DNA of 5,264 nucleotides, from assembly GCA_964642815.1 (NCBI GenBank), contig CAZXSA010000317.1, positions 1 through 5,264 on the forward strand, given 5' to 3'. The number at the start of each line of letters is the position of its first letter. Positions within the stretch are counted from its first letter, which is position 1. A program made the position numbers and the translations under genes. This DNA comes from JAAYCU01 sp964642815 (GTDB lineage: Bacteria > Planctomycetota > Phycisphaerae > UBA1845 > PWPN01). Shown in pieces: positions 1 through 5,232 of the stretch. The notes under the pieces were generated by a model. The model made no database searches and had not been told where the DNA came from. It saw only the letters and a list, made by a program, of their open reading frames with translations.

Positions 1-6
1 GGAGAG
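1..6 (+). promoter_or_regulatory. Ribosome binding site for the fabF-like gene
   Basis: The first bases read GGAGAG. Counting from GGAG, 7 nt separate it from the GTG at 12, which is a normal Shine-Dalgarno distance and supports GTG as the start codon. The promoter of this gene, if it has its own, lies outside the window. The short distance to the edge leaves open that it is a downstream member of an operon. Confidence 0.6.
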
Positions 7-11
7 TTGAC

Positions 12-1316
12 GTGAAACGACGACGCGTAGTGATAACGGGTATGGGCTGGATCACGCCGCTCGGTGATGATATTGAGTCGGTTTGGCAACGTCTGCTCCA
101 CGGCGAAAGTGGGATGGGGCCGACGACCCGTTTTGACGCCAGCACCTTTCCGACGACATTTTCGGCCGAGGTTAAGAACTTCGAGCTGACCCGCTATCTG
201 GGATCGGCGGCGGAGATTCACAAGACCGCGAGTCGAAACACGTGTTTTGCCCTGGCGGCCGCCAAAATGGCCTGGGACCATTCGGGTCTGTCCGCGGATG
301 CGAGCCTTGATCCGACACGGGTGGGCGTTTATCTCGGAGGCGGGGAAGGGCCGATCGATTTTTATAATTTCTCCGCGGCGGCCGTCGCCGGATGGGATCG
401 ACAGGCCAATAACGGCGCTGGTGATCTGGATGCGCGGCGATGGGTGGAAGTGGCCGCCAAGCGACTGACCGCCGTCACGGAATTCGAGCAGGATCCCAAC
501 ATGGCGGCCGGGCATCTTGCCTGTCTCTTCAACGCCCAGGGCCCGAGCCTGAACACGCTGACCGCTTGCGCGGCCAGCACGCAGGCGATTGGGGAGGCCA
601 CCAATGTCATCCGCCGTGGGGATGCGGACGTGATTATTTCCGGCGGGACGCACAGCATGTTACATCCCTTCGGCGTGACCGGTTTTAATCGACTGACGGC
701 TTTGTCCACGCGAAATGACTCACCCACAACCGCCAGCCGGCCTTTCGACCGTACCCGCGACGGTTTCGTGCTCGGCGAGGGGGCGGCAATCGTGATCCTC
801 GAGGATTACGAGCACGCCCAAAAGCGGGGAGCGACCTGTTACGCGGAAATTTGCGGATTCGGTTCGACCGCCGATGCCTTTCGGGTTACCGACATGCATG
901 ACGAAGGCCGCGGTGGGCTGGCCGCCATCCTATTGGCGCTGAAAGATGCCGGGCTCAAGCCGGAGGATATCGATTATATCTCCGCCCATGGTACGAGCAC
1001 CGAGGAAAATGACAAGATCGAGTCGCTGGCCATCATGCGAGCTTTCGGCGAGCATGCTCCCAAGGTGCCGGTCAGTTCGATCAAGAGCATGATGGGGCAC
1101 TTAATCGCGGCGGCCGGGGCTACGGAGGTCATCGCCTCGGTACTGACCATTCGTGACGGGATCATCCCACCGACCACCAATTACGAACAGTCGGACCCGA
1201 ATTGTCCGCTCGACTATGTGCCTAACAAATCGCGGAAAGCCGACGTACGCACCGTCTTGAGCAATAGTTTCGGTTTCGGCGGACAGAACGATACGCTGAT
1301 TATTCGCAAGCTATAG
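12..1316 (+). CDS. fabF: Beta-ketoacyl-ACP synthase II-like protein (FabF family)
   Basis: A condensing enzyme of type II fatty acid synthesis, expected to join malonyl-ACP to a growing acyl-ACP with loss of CO2 in the cytoplasm. The 434-residue protein shows the whole thiolase-fold KAS pattern. The N-terminal strand is VVITGMG (6-12). The nucleophile Cys186 lies in TACAAST, His326 in AHGTST, and Lys358 and His363 in IKSMMGH. The glycine-rich gating loop GFGG (421-424) carries Phe422. These match E. coli FabF Cys163, His303, Lys335, His340 and Phe400. It is about 20 residues longer than E. coli FabF (413). By my hand alignment, about 19 extra residues fall between 113 and 165, and Glu112 replaces the acyl-pocket Ile108. 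The full triad argues against an inactive chain-length factor. Start is GTG at 12, supported by GGAG 7 nt upstream. It overlaps the ribosome site of the next gene. Its exact role (housekeeping or specialised lipid synthesis) cannot be settled from sequence alone. Confidence 0.93.
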   Translation: MKRRRVVITGMGWITPLGDDIESVWQRLLHGESGMGPTTRFDASTFPTTFSAEVKNFELTRYLGSAAEIHKTASRNTCFALAAAKMAWDHSGLSADASLDPTRVGVYLGGGEGPIDFYNFSAAAVAGWDRQANNGAGDLDARRWVEVAAKRLTAVTEFEQDPNMAAGHLACLFNAQGPSLNTLTACAASTQAIGEATNVIRRGDADVIISGGTHSMLHPFGVTGFNRLTALSTRNDSPTTASRPFDRTRDGFVLGEGAAIVILEDYEHAQKRGATCYAEICGFGSTADAFRVTDMHDEGRGGLAAILLALKDAGLKPEDIDYISAHGTSTEENDKIESLAIMRAFGEHAPKVPVSSIKSMMGHLIAAAGATEVIASVLTIRDGIIPPTTNYEQSDPNCPLDYVPNKSRKADVRTVLSNSFGFGGQNDTLIIRKL

Positions 1317-1320
1317 GAGG
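1315..1320 (+). promoter_or_regulatory. Perfect Shine-Dalgarno site for the aldolase gene, overlapping the fabF stop
   Basis: AGGAGG begins inside the TAG stop codon of the upstream gene (1314-1316). It leaves 6 nt to the ATG at 1327 but only 3 nt to the GTG at 1324. The spacing therefore decides for ATG 1327 as the start. The overlap indicates translation from a shared transcript and possible translational coupling. Confidence 0.85.
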
Positions 1321-1326
1321 TCAGTG

Positions 1327-1980
1327 ATGTCCGAGAAAAGCAAAGTCATTCACGAGATCACCTCGACGGGGATTGTCGCGATTATCCGGGCCTCTGGCAG
1401 CGACGAACTGGTTAACGTGGTCAATGCCCTGCGGGCGGGCGGGGTGACCTGCATCGAGTTGACCATGACCACGCCGAACGCGCTGGAGGTCGTGCGGCAG
1501 GCGCGGGAGGCGTGCGGCGGGTCGGCCTTCATCGGAGTGGGCACGGTACTGGATCCCGAGACCGCCCGGGCGGCGATCCTCGCGGGCGCGCAGTTCATCG
1601 TTGCCCCCATCCTGGATTTGCCGACCATCGAGTTGTGCAACCGTTACAGTATCCCGGTGACACCGGGGGCCCTGACCCCGACGGAAATCGTCCGCGCGCA
1701 TCAGGCCGGCGCCGATTTCGTCAAGGTTTTCCCCACCAGTACGCTCGGTCCGGAGTACCTCAAGGACATCCGCGGCCCGCTGCCGCATATCAAGCTGATT
1801 CCGACCGGCGGCGTGACCCTGGACACGGCCGCCGACTTTATCAAGGCCGGGGCCACTGCCTTGGGTACCGGTTCAGCCTTGGTCAGCAAGAATGCCCTGG
1901 CCAACCGCGACTTTGAAACCATCAAAAAAACCGCGGCCGAATTCCTCAAACGCGTCCGCGAGGCCCGCGCGGCCGGGTAA
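1327..1980 (+). CDS. eda: 2-keto-3-deoxy-6-phosphogluconate / 4-hydroxy-2-oxoglutarate aldolase (class I)
   Basis: A class I aldolase of the KDPG/KHG family. It cleaves 2-keto-3-deoxy-6-phosphogluconate to pyruvate and glyceraldehyde-3-phosphate (Entner-Doudoroff or uronate breakdown) through a Schiff-base lysine. The 217-residue protein has the family length and a TIM-barrel pattern. It shows IVAIIRA (16-22), Glu44 in IELTMTTP as the acid/base equivalent of E. coli Glu45, GVGTVL (70-75), TPGALTPTE (112-120), Lys133 in FVKVFP as the Schiff-base lysine, and the phosphate-loop PTGGV (159-163) with GTGSALV (180-186). The E. coli Arg49 position is Thr48, while Arg21 sits on the first strand, as in the Thermotoga KDPG aldolase and in DgoA. 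The substrate could therefore be KDPG, KDPGal or 4-hydroxy-2-oxoglutarate. ATG 1327 is preferred over GTG 1324 because of AGGAGG spacing. The gene ends in tandem TAA TAA stops (1978-1983). It lies 10 nt after fabF, so is very likely in the same operon. Confidence 0.93.
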   Translation: MSEKSKVIHEITSTGIVAIIRASGSDELVNVVNALRAGGVTCIELTMTTPNALEVVRQAREACGGSAFIGVGTVLDPETARAAILAGAQFIVAPILDLPTIELCNRYSIPVTPGALTPTEIVRAHQAGADFVKVFPTSTLGPEYLKDIRGPLPHIKLIPTGGVTLDTAADFIKAGATALGTGSALVSKNALANRDFETIKKTAAEFLKRVREARAAG

Positions 1981-1983
1981 TAA

Positions 1984-2018
1984 TGTGGGGCAACAATGTA
2001 ATGGCCTTTTGCCCAACA
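1984..2018 (+). other. Imperfect inverted repeat just after the aldolase gene
   Basis: The arms TGTGGGGCAA (1984-1993) and TTGCCCAACA (2009-2018) pair over 9 of 10 positions, with a G/A mismatch and a 15-nt loop. The right arm is made partly of the first copy of the 8-bp tandem repeat that follows. No T-run follows, so this is not a classical intrinsic terminator. It may stabilise the 3' end of the fabF-eda transcript, but that is inference. Confidence 0.4.
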
Positions 2019-2045
2019 GCCCAACAGCCCAACAGCCCAACAGCC
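2011..2045 (+). repeat. Four perfect copies of an 8-bp tandem repeat (GCCCAACA), G-quadruplex motif on the - strand
   Basis: The unit GCCCAACA occurs four times without a mismatch (2011-2018, 2019-2026, 2027-2034, 2035-2042), followed by a partial GCC (2043-2045). The complementary strand carries four GGG runs separated by identical 5-nt CTGTT loops, which fits the standard G3-N(1-7) quadruplex rule; the + strand has the matching C-rich i-motif pattern. It lies between the aldolase stop and pyk, outside both genes. A perfect 8-mer array is prone to copy-number change by slippage. Confidence 0.9.
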
Positions 2046-2056
2046 TTGTAAGACAC

Positions 2057-2071
2057 CCGGGTATTTCCCGG
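2057..2071 (+). promoter_or_regulatory. Inverted repeat at the -35 region of the pyk promoter, possible operator
   Basis: CCGGG, a 5-nt TATTT spacer and CCCGG form a perfect 15-bp inverted repeat. Its right half overlaps the place where a -35 hexamer would sit for the -10 box at 2087-2092 (17-bp spacer, poor hexamer TTTCCC). This suits either a small hairpin or a dyad bound by a regulator. In G+C-rich DNA a 5-bp dyad can arise by chance. Confidence 0.3.
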
Positions 2072-2086
2072 AGCCGGCCGTCACGC

Positions 2087-2092
2087 TACAAT
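2087..2092 (+). promoter_or_regulatory. -10 box (TACAAT) of a likely leaderless pyk promoter
   Basis: TACAAT matches TATAAT at five of six positions. It ends 7 nt before the A of the pyk ATG at 2100, so transcription would be expected to begin at 2099-2100, on the start codon itself. The bases between are a C-run plus T, and there is no Shine-Dalgarno-like purine stretch in the 30 nt upstream of ATG. Both facts agree with a leaderless mRNA. The -35 region is weak, so the promoter may need an activator or a different sigma factor. Confidence 0.55.
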
Positions 2093-2099
2093 CCCCCCT

Positions 2100-3536
2100 A
2101 TGACCAGGACCAAAATCGTCGCGACCGTCGGGCCCGGCTGCAATAGCGAGGCCGTGCTTGCTGAAATGATCGATGCGGGTGTCAATGTCTTCCGGCTCAA
2201 TTTTTCCCACGGCAGCCTGGACAGTCACGCCGAATCCCTGCGCCGTATTCGCATGACGGCTGCGAAAAAGCAGGCCTTTATCGCGGTCATGGGGGATCTG
2301 TGCGGGCCGAAGATTCGGCTGGGCGAGATTGCCGGCGGGCAATGCGAACTCCGCGAAGGCCAGACCATCCTGATCCAGCGCCAACCTGTCCTGGGTACGG
2401 CCGAGCGAGTAAGCACCAATTACCCGGCCTTGATCGACGACGTGCAGGCCGGCCATCGTATCCTCATCGACGACGGCAACGTGCTTCTTCGGGTTCAGGA
2501 TAAACAGACCGATACGATCGTCTGCCGTTGCGAGGTGGGCGGCATAATTAGTGACCGCAAGGGGATCAATATGCCGGATTCCCACGTGTCCACCCCAACG
2601 CTTACCGAAAAGGATCAACGAGACCTGCAATGGGCTTTGGAAAACGATCTGGATTTCATTGCGCTGTCCTTTGTGCGTCGGCCGGGAGACCTCGAACAGT
2701 TGCGCGATATTCTCAAGGGCTATCAAAGCGATATGAAGGTCGTTTCCAAAATCGAGAAGCCCGAAGCCATCGAGCGGCTGGAGGAAATCATCGCCTTGTC
2801 CGATGTCGTCCTTGTAGCCCGCGGCGATCTCGGCGTCGAGATGGAGGTTTTTCGCGTCCCCTTGATCCAGAAGGAAATCACCTTGCTCTGTCGACGTCAG
2901 GGCAAGCCGGTGATCATCGCCACGCAGATGCTGCAATCGATGGTCGATGCCCCGGTCCCCACCCGTGCCGAGGTCAGTGACGTGGCCAACGCGGTTCTCG
3001 ATACCGCCGACGCGGTGATGCTTTCCGCGGAGACATCCGTGGGAAAATATCCCCTCGCGGCCGTACGCATGATCCGTAAAATCGCCGAACAAACCGAATC
3101 CTTCGGCCAGCGCTACGGTGATGAACTTGGAGCCAACACCACCACCCGGTTCCCCGTGGCCAAGGCCGTCGTCCGCGCCGCGGCCCTGGTGGCCGCCGAT
3201 CTCGATGTACCGGCCGTCGCCGTCTGGACCGATCACGGCGACAGCCCGCGCCTACTCTGCAAGCATCGTCTTACGCAACCCATCGCCGCGTTTACCGCCG
3301 ACGAGCGGGTCTGCCGACAGATGGCCATCCTTTACGGCGTCTATCCCGTCCATCGCCCGCAAGTACTTGGTTTACAAAGCTTTATGCAACAGGTCGATCA
3401 GGTTCTCCTCGAAAAGGGCGTTGCCAAAAAAGGCGACCAGATTGTCCTGATCGCGGACATGCATCCGGACGTTCCCGGCGACACCGATGCCCTGATTATC
3501 CGAACCGTGGGCGACAATCCATCGGAAAAAACTTAA
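2100..3536 (+). CDS. pyk: Pyruvate kinase, predicted K+-independent type
   Basis: Transfers phosphate from phosphoenolpyruvate to ADP, giving pyruvate and ATP in the last step of glycolysis (cytoplasm, usually a tetramer). The 478 residues cover the standard A, B and C domains with no extra C-terminal domain. Visible active-site elements are KIVATVGP (5-12), Arg32/Asn34/Ser36 in FRLNFSHG, Asp66 in GDLCGPKIR, a B domain at about 75-165, Lys217 and Glu219 in SKIEKPEA, Asp243 in ARGDLGVE, Thr275 in ATQMLQSM, and TRAEVSDVANAV (288-299) with SAETSVGKYP (309-318). Relative to rabbit muscle enzyme, Glu117 is Lys71, Thr113 is Leu67, Lys114 is Cys68 and Thr120 is Leu74, the pattern of K+-independent pyruvate kinases. 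ATG 2100 is right for the family's N-terminus but has no Shine-Dalgarno site; a -10 box 7 nt upstream suggests leaderless expression. It follows the aldolase by 119 bp, so read-through from that operon is also possible. Confidence 0.96.
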   Translation: MTRTKIVATVGPGCNSEAVLAEMIDAGVNVFRLNFSHGSLDSHAESLRRIRMTAAKKQAFIAVMGDLCGPKIRLGEIAGGQCELREGQTILIQRQPVLGTAERVSTNYPALIDDVQAGHRILIDDGNVLLRVQDKQTDTIVCRCEVGGIISDRKGINMPDSHVSTPTLTEKDQRDLQWALENDLDFIALSFVRRPGDLEQLRDILKGYQSDMKVVSKIEKPEAIERLEEIIALSDVVLVARGDLGVEMEVFRVPLIQKEITLLCRRQGKPVIIATQMLQSMVDAPVPTRAEVSDVANAVLDTADAVMLSAETSVGKYPLAAVRMIRKIAEQTESFGQRYGDELGANTTTRFPVAKAVVRAAALVAADLDVPAVAVWTDHGDSPRLLCKHRLTQPIAAFTADERVCRQMAILYGVYPVHRPQVLGLQSFMQQVDQVLLEKGVAKKGDQIVLIADMHPDVPGDTDALIIRTVGDNPSEKT

Positions 3537-3545
3537 TCAGTTGCT

Positions 3546-3572
3546 TTTACCCACGCACGTCCGGGGTATAAT
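3546..3572 (+). promoter_or_regulatory. Promoter of the secreted subtilase-like gene (perfect TATAAT)
   Basis: TATAAT at 3567-3572 matches the housekeeping -10 consensus exactly. The best -35 candidate is TTTACC (3546-3551, four of six matches), but its 15-bp spacing is short; TTTTAC one base upstream gives 16 bp with a poorer match. The predicted start of transcription is about 3578-3580, giving a leader of about 50 nt before ATG 3631. No convincing intrinsic terminator separates it from pyk, so some read-through may occur. Confidence 0.6.
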
Positions 3573-3620
3573 CACCTGTAGTCGCGGATCTAGGGTTATC
3601 GCTTCTCTTCGATCCCGGAC

Positions 3621-3628
3621 GGGAAAGG
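3621..3628 (+). promoter_or_regulatory. Ribosome binding site for the subtilase-like gene
   Basis: GGGAAAGG is a purine-rich stretch directly before ATG 3631. GGGA at 3621-3624 lies 6 nt from the start codon. It is a moderate rather than perfect site, but it supports ATG 3631 over upstream TTG or GTG codons in the same frame, of which TTG 3541 and GTG 3559 both lie upstream of the predicted transcription start. Confidence 0.5.
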
Positions 3629-3630
3629 CC

Positions 3631-5193
3631 ATGAAATTACATGTCGCCGAGGCCGTTTTTATCGGTATGATCCTTCCGGTCGTGGGGCTGGCCGGATGGA
3701 AGGACGATGTTGGTTTTACCGCTTTGCAGGCTCGGCTCGGGGGCTCTACACCTACGGGCCTTGGCATCGCCGTTACCCAGGTCGAGGGAACGGACAGCAA
3801 CGGCTACTACATGCCCAACACGGCCAGCACTCAGTTTACAGGCAAAACCATTAACAACGTAACTGGTTCAAGCAGCGGTATTTCAGCGCATGCGACGATT
3901 GTTGCCTCTTACTATTATGGATTGACGATGAGCCTGTCGCCCGGCATCGACCCAATCGATGTGTACGAGGTCAATCATTGGCTGAACGATGGACTCTTGC
4001 GGCTACGTACTCGTTATGATCCGTACAACGAAACGCGCCGAATTCAGAATCACAGTTGGGCGGGAAGCACGGGAGACAATGCGGTAGATATAGATGCCCT
4101 GCGTCGCATCGATCTGCTGGCCGAGCGTGACGGGATAGTCATCGTGACGGCCGTCGAGAATGGGACCGGGACGGCGATTCCAAAAATACTGTCCAGCGCG
4201 TACAATAACATAGCCGTCGGCTTGAGCAACGGCGTTTCGAGTTACGGCCCGACGTTGATCGACTTGGCCGGCCGGGTGAAACCGGATATCGTCGTTCCTC
4301 CACCGGCGACCTATCACAGTAAAACCAGCTATGTCGCCCCGATTGTCGCCGGCTCGGCAAGCTTGCTGCTACAAACGACCGATGCGAATTATGCCTATCT
4401 AACGCAATCTCAAAAAGCCTTGCTGGCCAAGGCCCTATTGATGACCGGAGCTACCAAGCTCGAATTTCCCGATTGGCGGAAAGGATTTGCCACGCCCAGC
4501 ACCGACGGGTCCGTGCCCCTGGATTATCGGTACGGTGCCGGTGAACTGAATATCGATAACAGCCATCGCATCCTCACCGCCGGGGAGCAAGAGGCTTCCG
4601 CCACGAGCGATGTTAGCGTTACCGGCTGGGACATCGGCACCGCTTCATCCACGACCGCCCGGCAATACTTTTTCGACGTGCCCGCGCCGGCGACCTTTTA
4701 CGTCCACAAGTTGTCCATCCTGGTGACCTGGTATCGGAAGATCACCTCGAGTACCGGTAATCCCAGAGTATTCACGCCTTCACTGGCGAACATTAATCTG
4801 CGTCTCTATACCGCCGACGGTTTCGTTCGCGGTGATTTACTCGATCAGAGTATTTCCTCTATCGACAACATAGAGCATATTTACATTTACGGCCTGCCCG
4901 CGGGGCGTTACGTGTTCGAGATTACCTCCAATGCGAGTTGGGCCTACGCCGTGGCCTGGGATCTGACCCAGTCGCCCACGGTGCGGCCGGATCTCGACGG
5001 CGACGGCCATGTGGATGGCGACGATTACACCTTATTCAAAGCCTGCGCAACCGCCCCCCAAATATCCTGGACAGGAGATTGTGCGGCCCCCGACCTCGAC
5101 GATGACGGCGACATTGACCAGGACGACTTTGCCATGTTCCAGCGATGTTACAGCGGCAGCACCGCGGTAGCTGATCCGCACTGCTACCCGTAA
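3631..5193 (+). CDS. Secreted subtilase-like (S8 fold) protein with C-terminal dockerin-like repeats
   Basis: A predicted exported protein of 520 residues. Residues 1-21 form a weak signal peptide (one Lys, hydrophobic core 8-21, possible cleavage after Ala21). Residues 42-250 follow the subtilisin layout. Strand GLGIAVTQVEG ends in Glu52 at the catalytic Asp position; His87 is in HATIVAS (from HGTHVAG), Asn177 in VTAVENG (oxyanion Asn), and Ser233 in KTSYVAP (from GTSMAAP). The spacing (52, 87, 177, 233) resembles subtilisin (32, 64, 155, 221). No inhibitory prodomain is visible. Residues about 320-446 look like a beta-rich domain with GLPAGRYVFEI (421-431). The end has two Asp-rich calcium-loop modules (454-465, 488-500), each followed by a Cys pair. 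The role may be extracellular protein cleavage, but the Asp to Glu change and Lys in place of the GTS glycine mean activity is unproven. ATG 3631 was chosen because it begins the signal peptide and lies downstream of TATAAT; upstream in-frame codons would precede the transcript. Confidence 0.8.
   Translation: MKLHVAEAVFIGMILPVVGLAGWKDDVGFTALQARLGGSTPTGLGIAVTQVEGTDSNGYYMPNTASTQFTGKTINNVTGSSSGISAHATIVASYYYGLTMSLSPGIDPIDVYEVNHWLNDGLLRLRTRYDPYNETRRIQNHSWAGSTGDNAVDIDALRRIDLLAERDGIVIVTAVENGTGTAIPKILSSAYNNIAVGLSNGVSSYGPTLIDLAGRVKPDIVVPPPATYHSKTSYVAPIVAGSASLLLQTTDANYAYLTQSQKALLAKALLMTGATKLEFPDWRKGFATPSTDGSVPLDYRYGAGELNIDNSHRILTAGEQEASATSDVSVTGWDIGTASSTTARQYFFDVPAPATFYVHKLSILVTWYRKITSSTGNPRVFTPSLANINLRLYTADGFVRGDLLDQSISSIDNIEHIYIYGLPAGRYVFEITSNASWAYAVAWDLTQSPTVRPDLDGDGHVDGDDYTLFKACATAPQISWTGDCAAPDLDDDGDIDQDDFAMFQRCYSGSTAVADPHCYP
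4990..5190 (+). repeat. Two tandem dockerin-like modules with Cys pairs (within the subtilase-like gene)
   Basis: Residues 454-487 and 488-520 are tandem copies of about 34 residues. Each starts with a calcium-loop motif (DLDGDGHVDGDD, then DLDDDGDIDQDDF) and continues with an aromatic/hydrophobic helix (YTLFKAC, then FAMFQRC). In each copy the first Cys is 18 residues after the module start and the second Cys 12 residues later (472/484 and 506/518). The matching phase shows an internal duplication. The Asp pattern is that of type I dockerin/EF-hand-like loops, which bind Ca2+ in known cases. Confidence 0.8.
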
Positions 5194-5204
5194 TTGTCCA
5201 TCCA

Positions 5205-5226
5205 TTCGGAAACGGGTGCATCCGAA
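5205..5226 (+). other. Short inverted repeat after the subtilase-like gene
   Basis: TTCGGA (5205-5210) and TCCGAA (5221-5226) are a perfect 6-bp inverted repeat around a 10-nt loop, starting 11 nt after the stop codon, then ATTT. It could be a weak terminator or 3'-end hairpin. The stem is short and the T-run poor, so an intrinsic terminator cannot be claimed with confidence. Confidence 0.3.
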
Positions 5227-5232
5227 ATTTAG

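Noticed and set aside
8..10. TGA as the stop codon of an upstream gene
   Set aside because: Only three codons would be visible, so no reading frame can be supported. It may be chance.
362..727. Antisense frame of about 121 codons inside fabF
   Set aside because: It overlaps the catalytic Cys region of a well-conserved enzyme and shows no recognisable protein features.
1324..1326. GTG 1324 as start of the aldolase
   Set aside because: It is only 3 nt from AGGAGG, too close. ATG 1327 immediately after it has the normal 6-nt spacing.
2011..2045. CRISPR-like array
   Set aside because: The units are 8 bp and directly contiguous with no spacers. It is a simple tandem repeat.
1701..3236. Long open frame on the - strand (about 511 codons) across the aldolase gene, spacer and pyk
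   Set aside because: It lies antisense to two strongly conserved enzymes, crosses the tandem repeat, and its translation is a Gly/His/Asp-rich string with no recognisable motif. It is the mirror of G+C-rich codon use in pyk.
3531..3566. Intrinsic terminator after pyk
   Set aside because: I found no stem followed by a T-run between the pyk stop and the TATAAT box; the short TTTT at 3545-3548 has no adjacent stem.
3586..3615. GGATC ... GATCC inverted repeat in the leader of the subtilase-like gene
   Set aside because: Only 5 bp with a 20-nt loop; too weak to call a riboswitch or regulatory hairpin.
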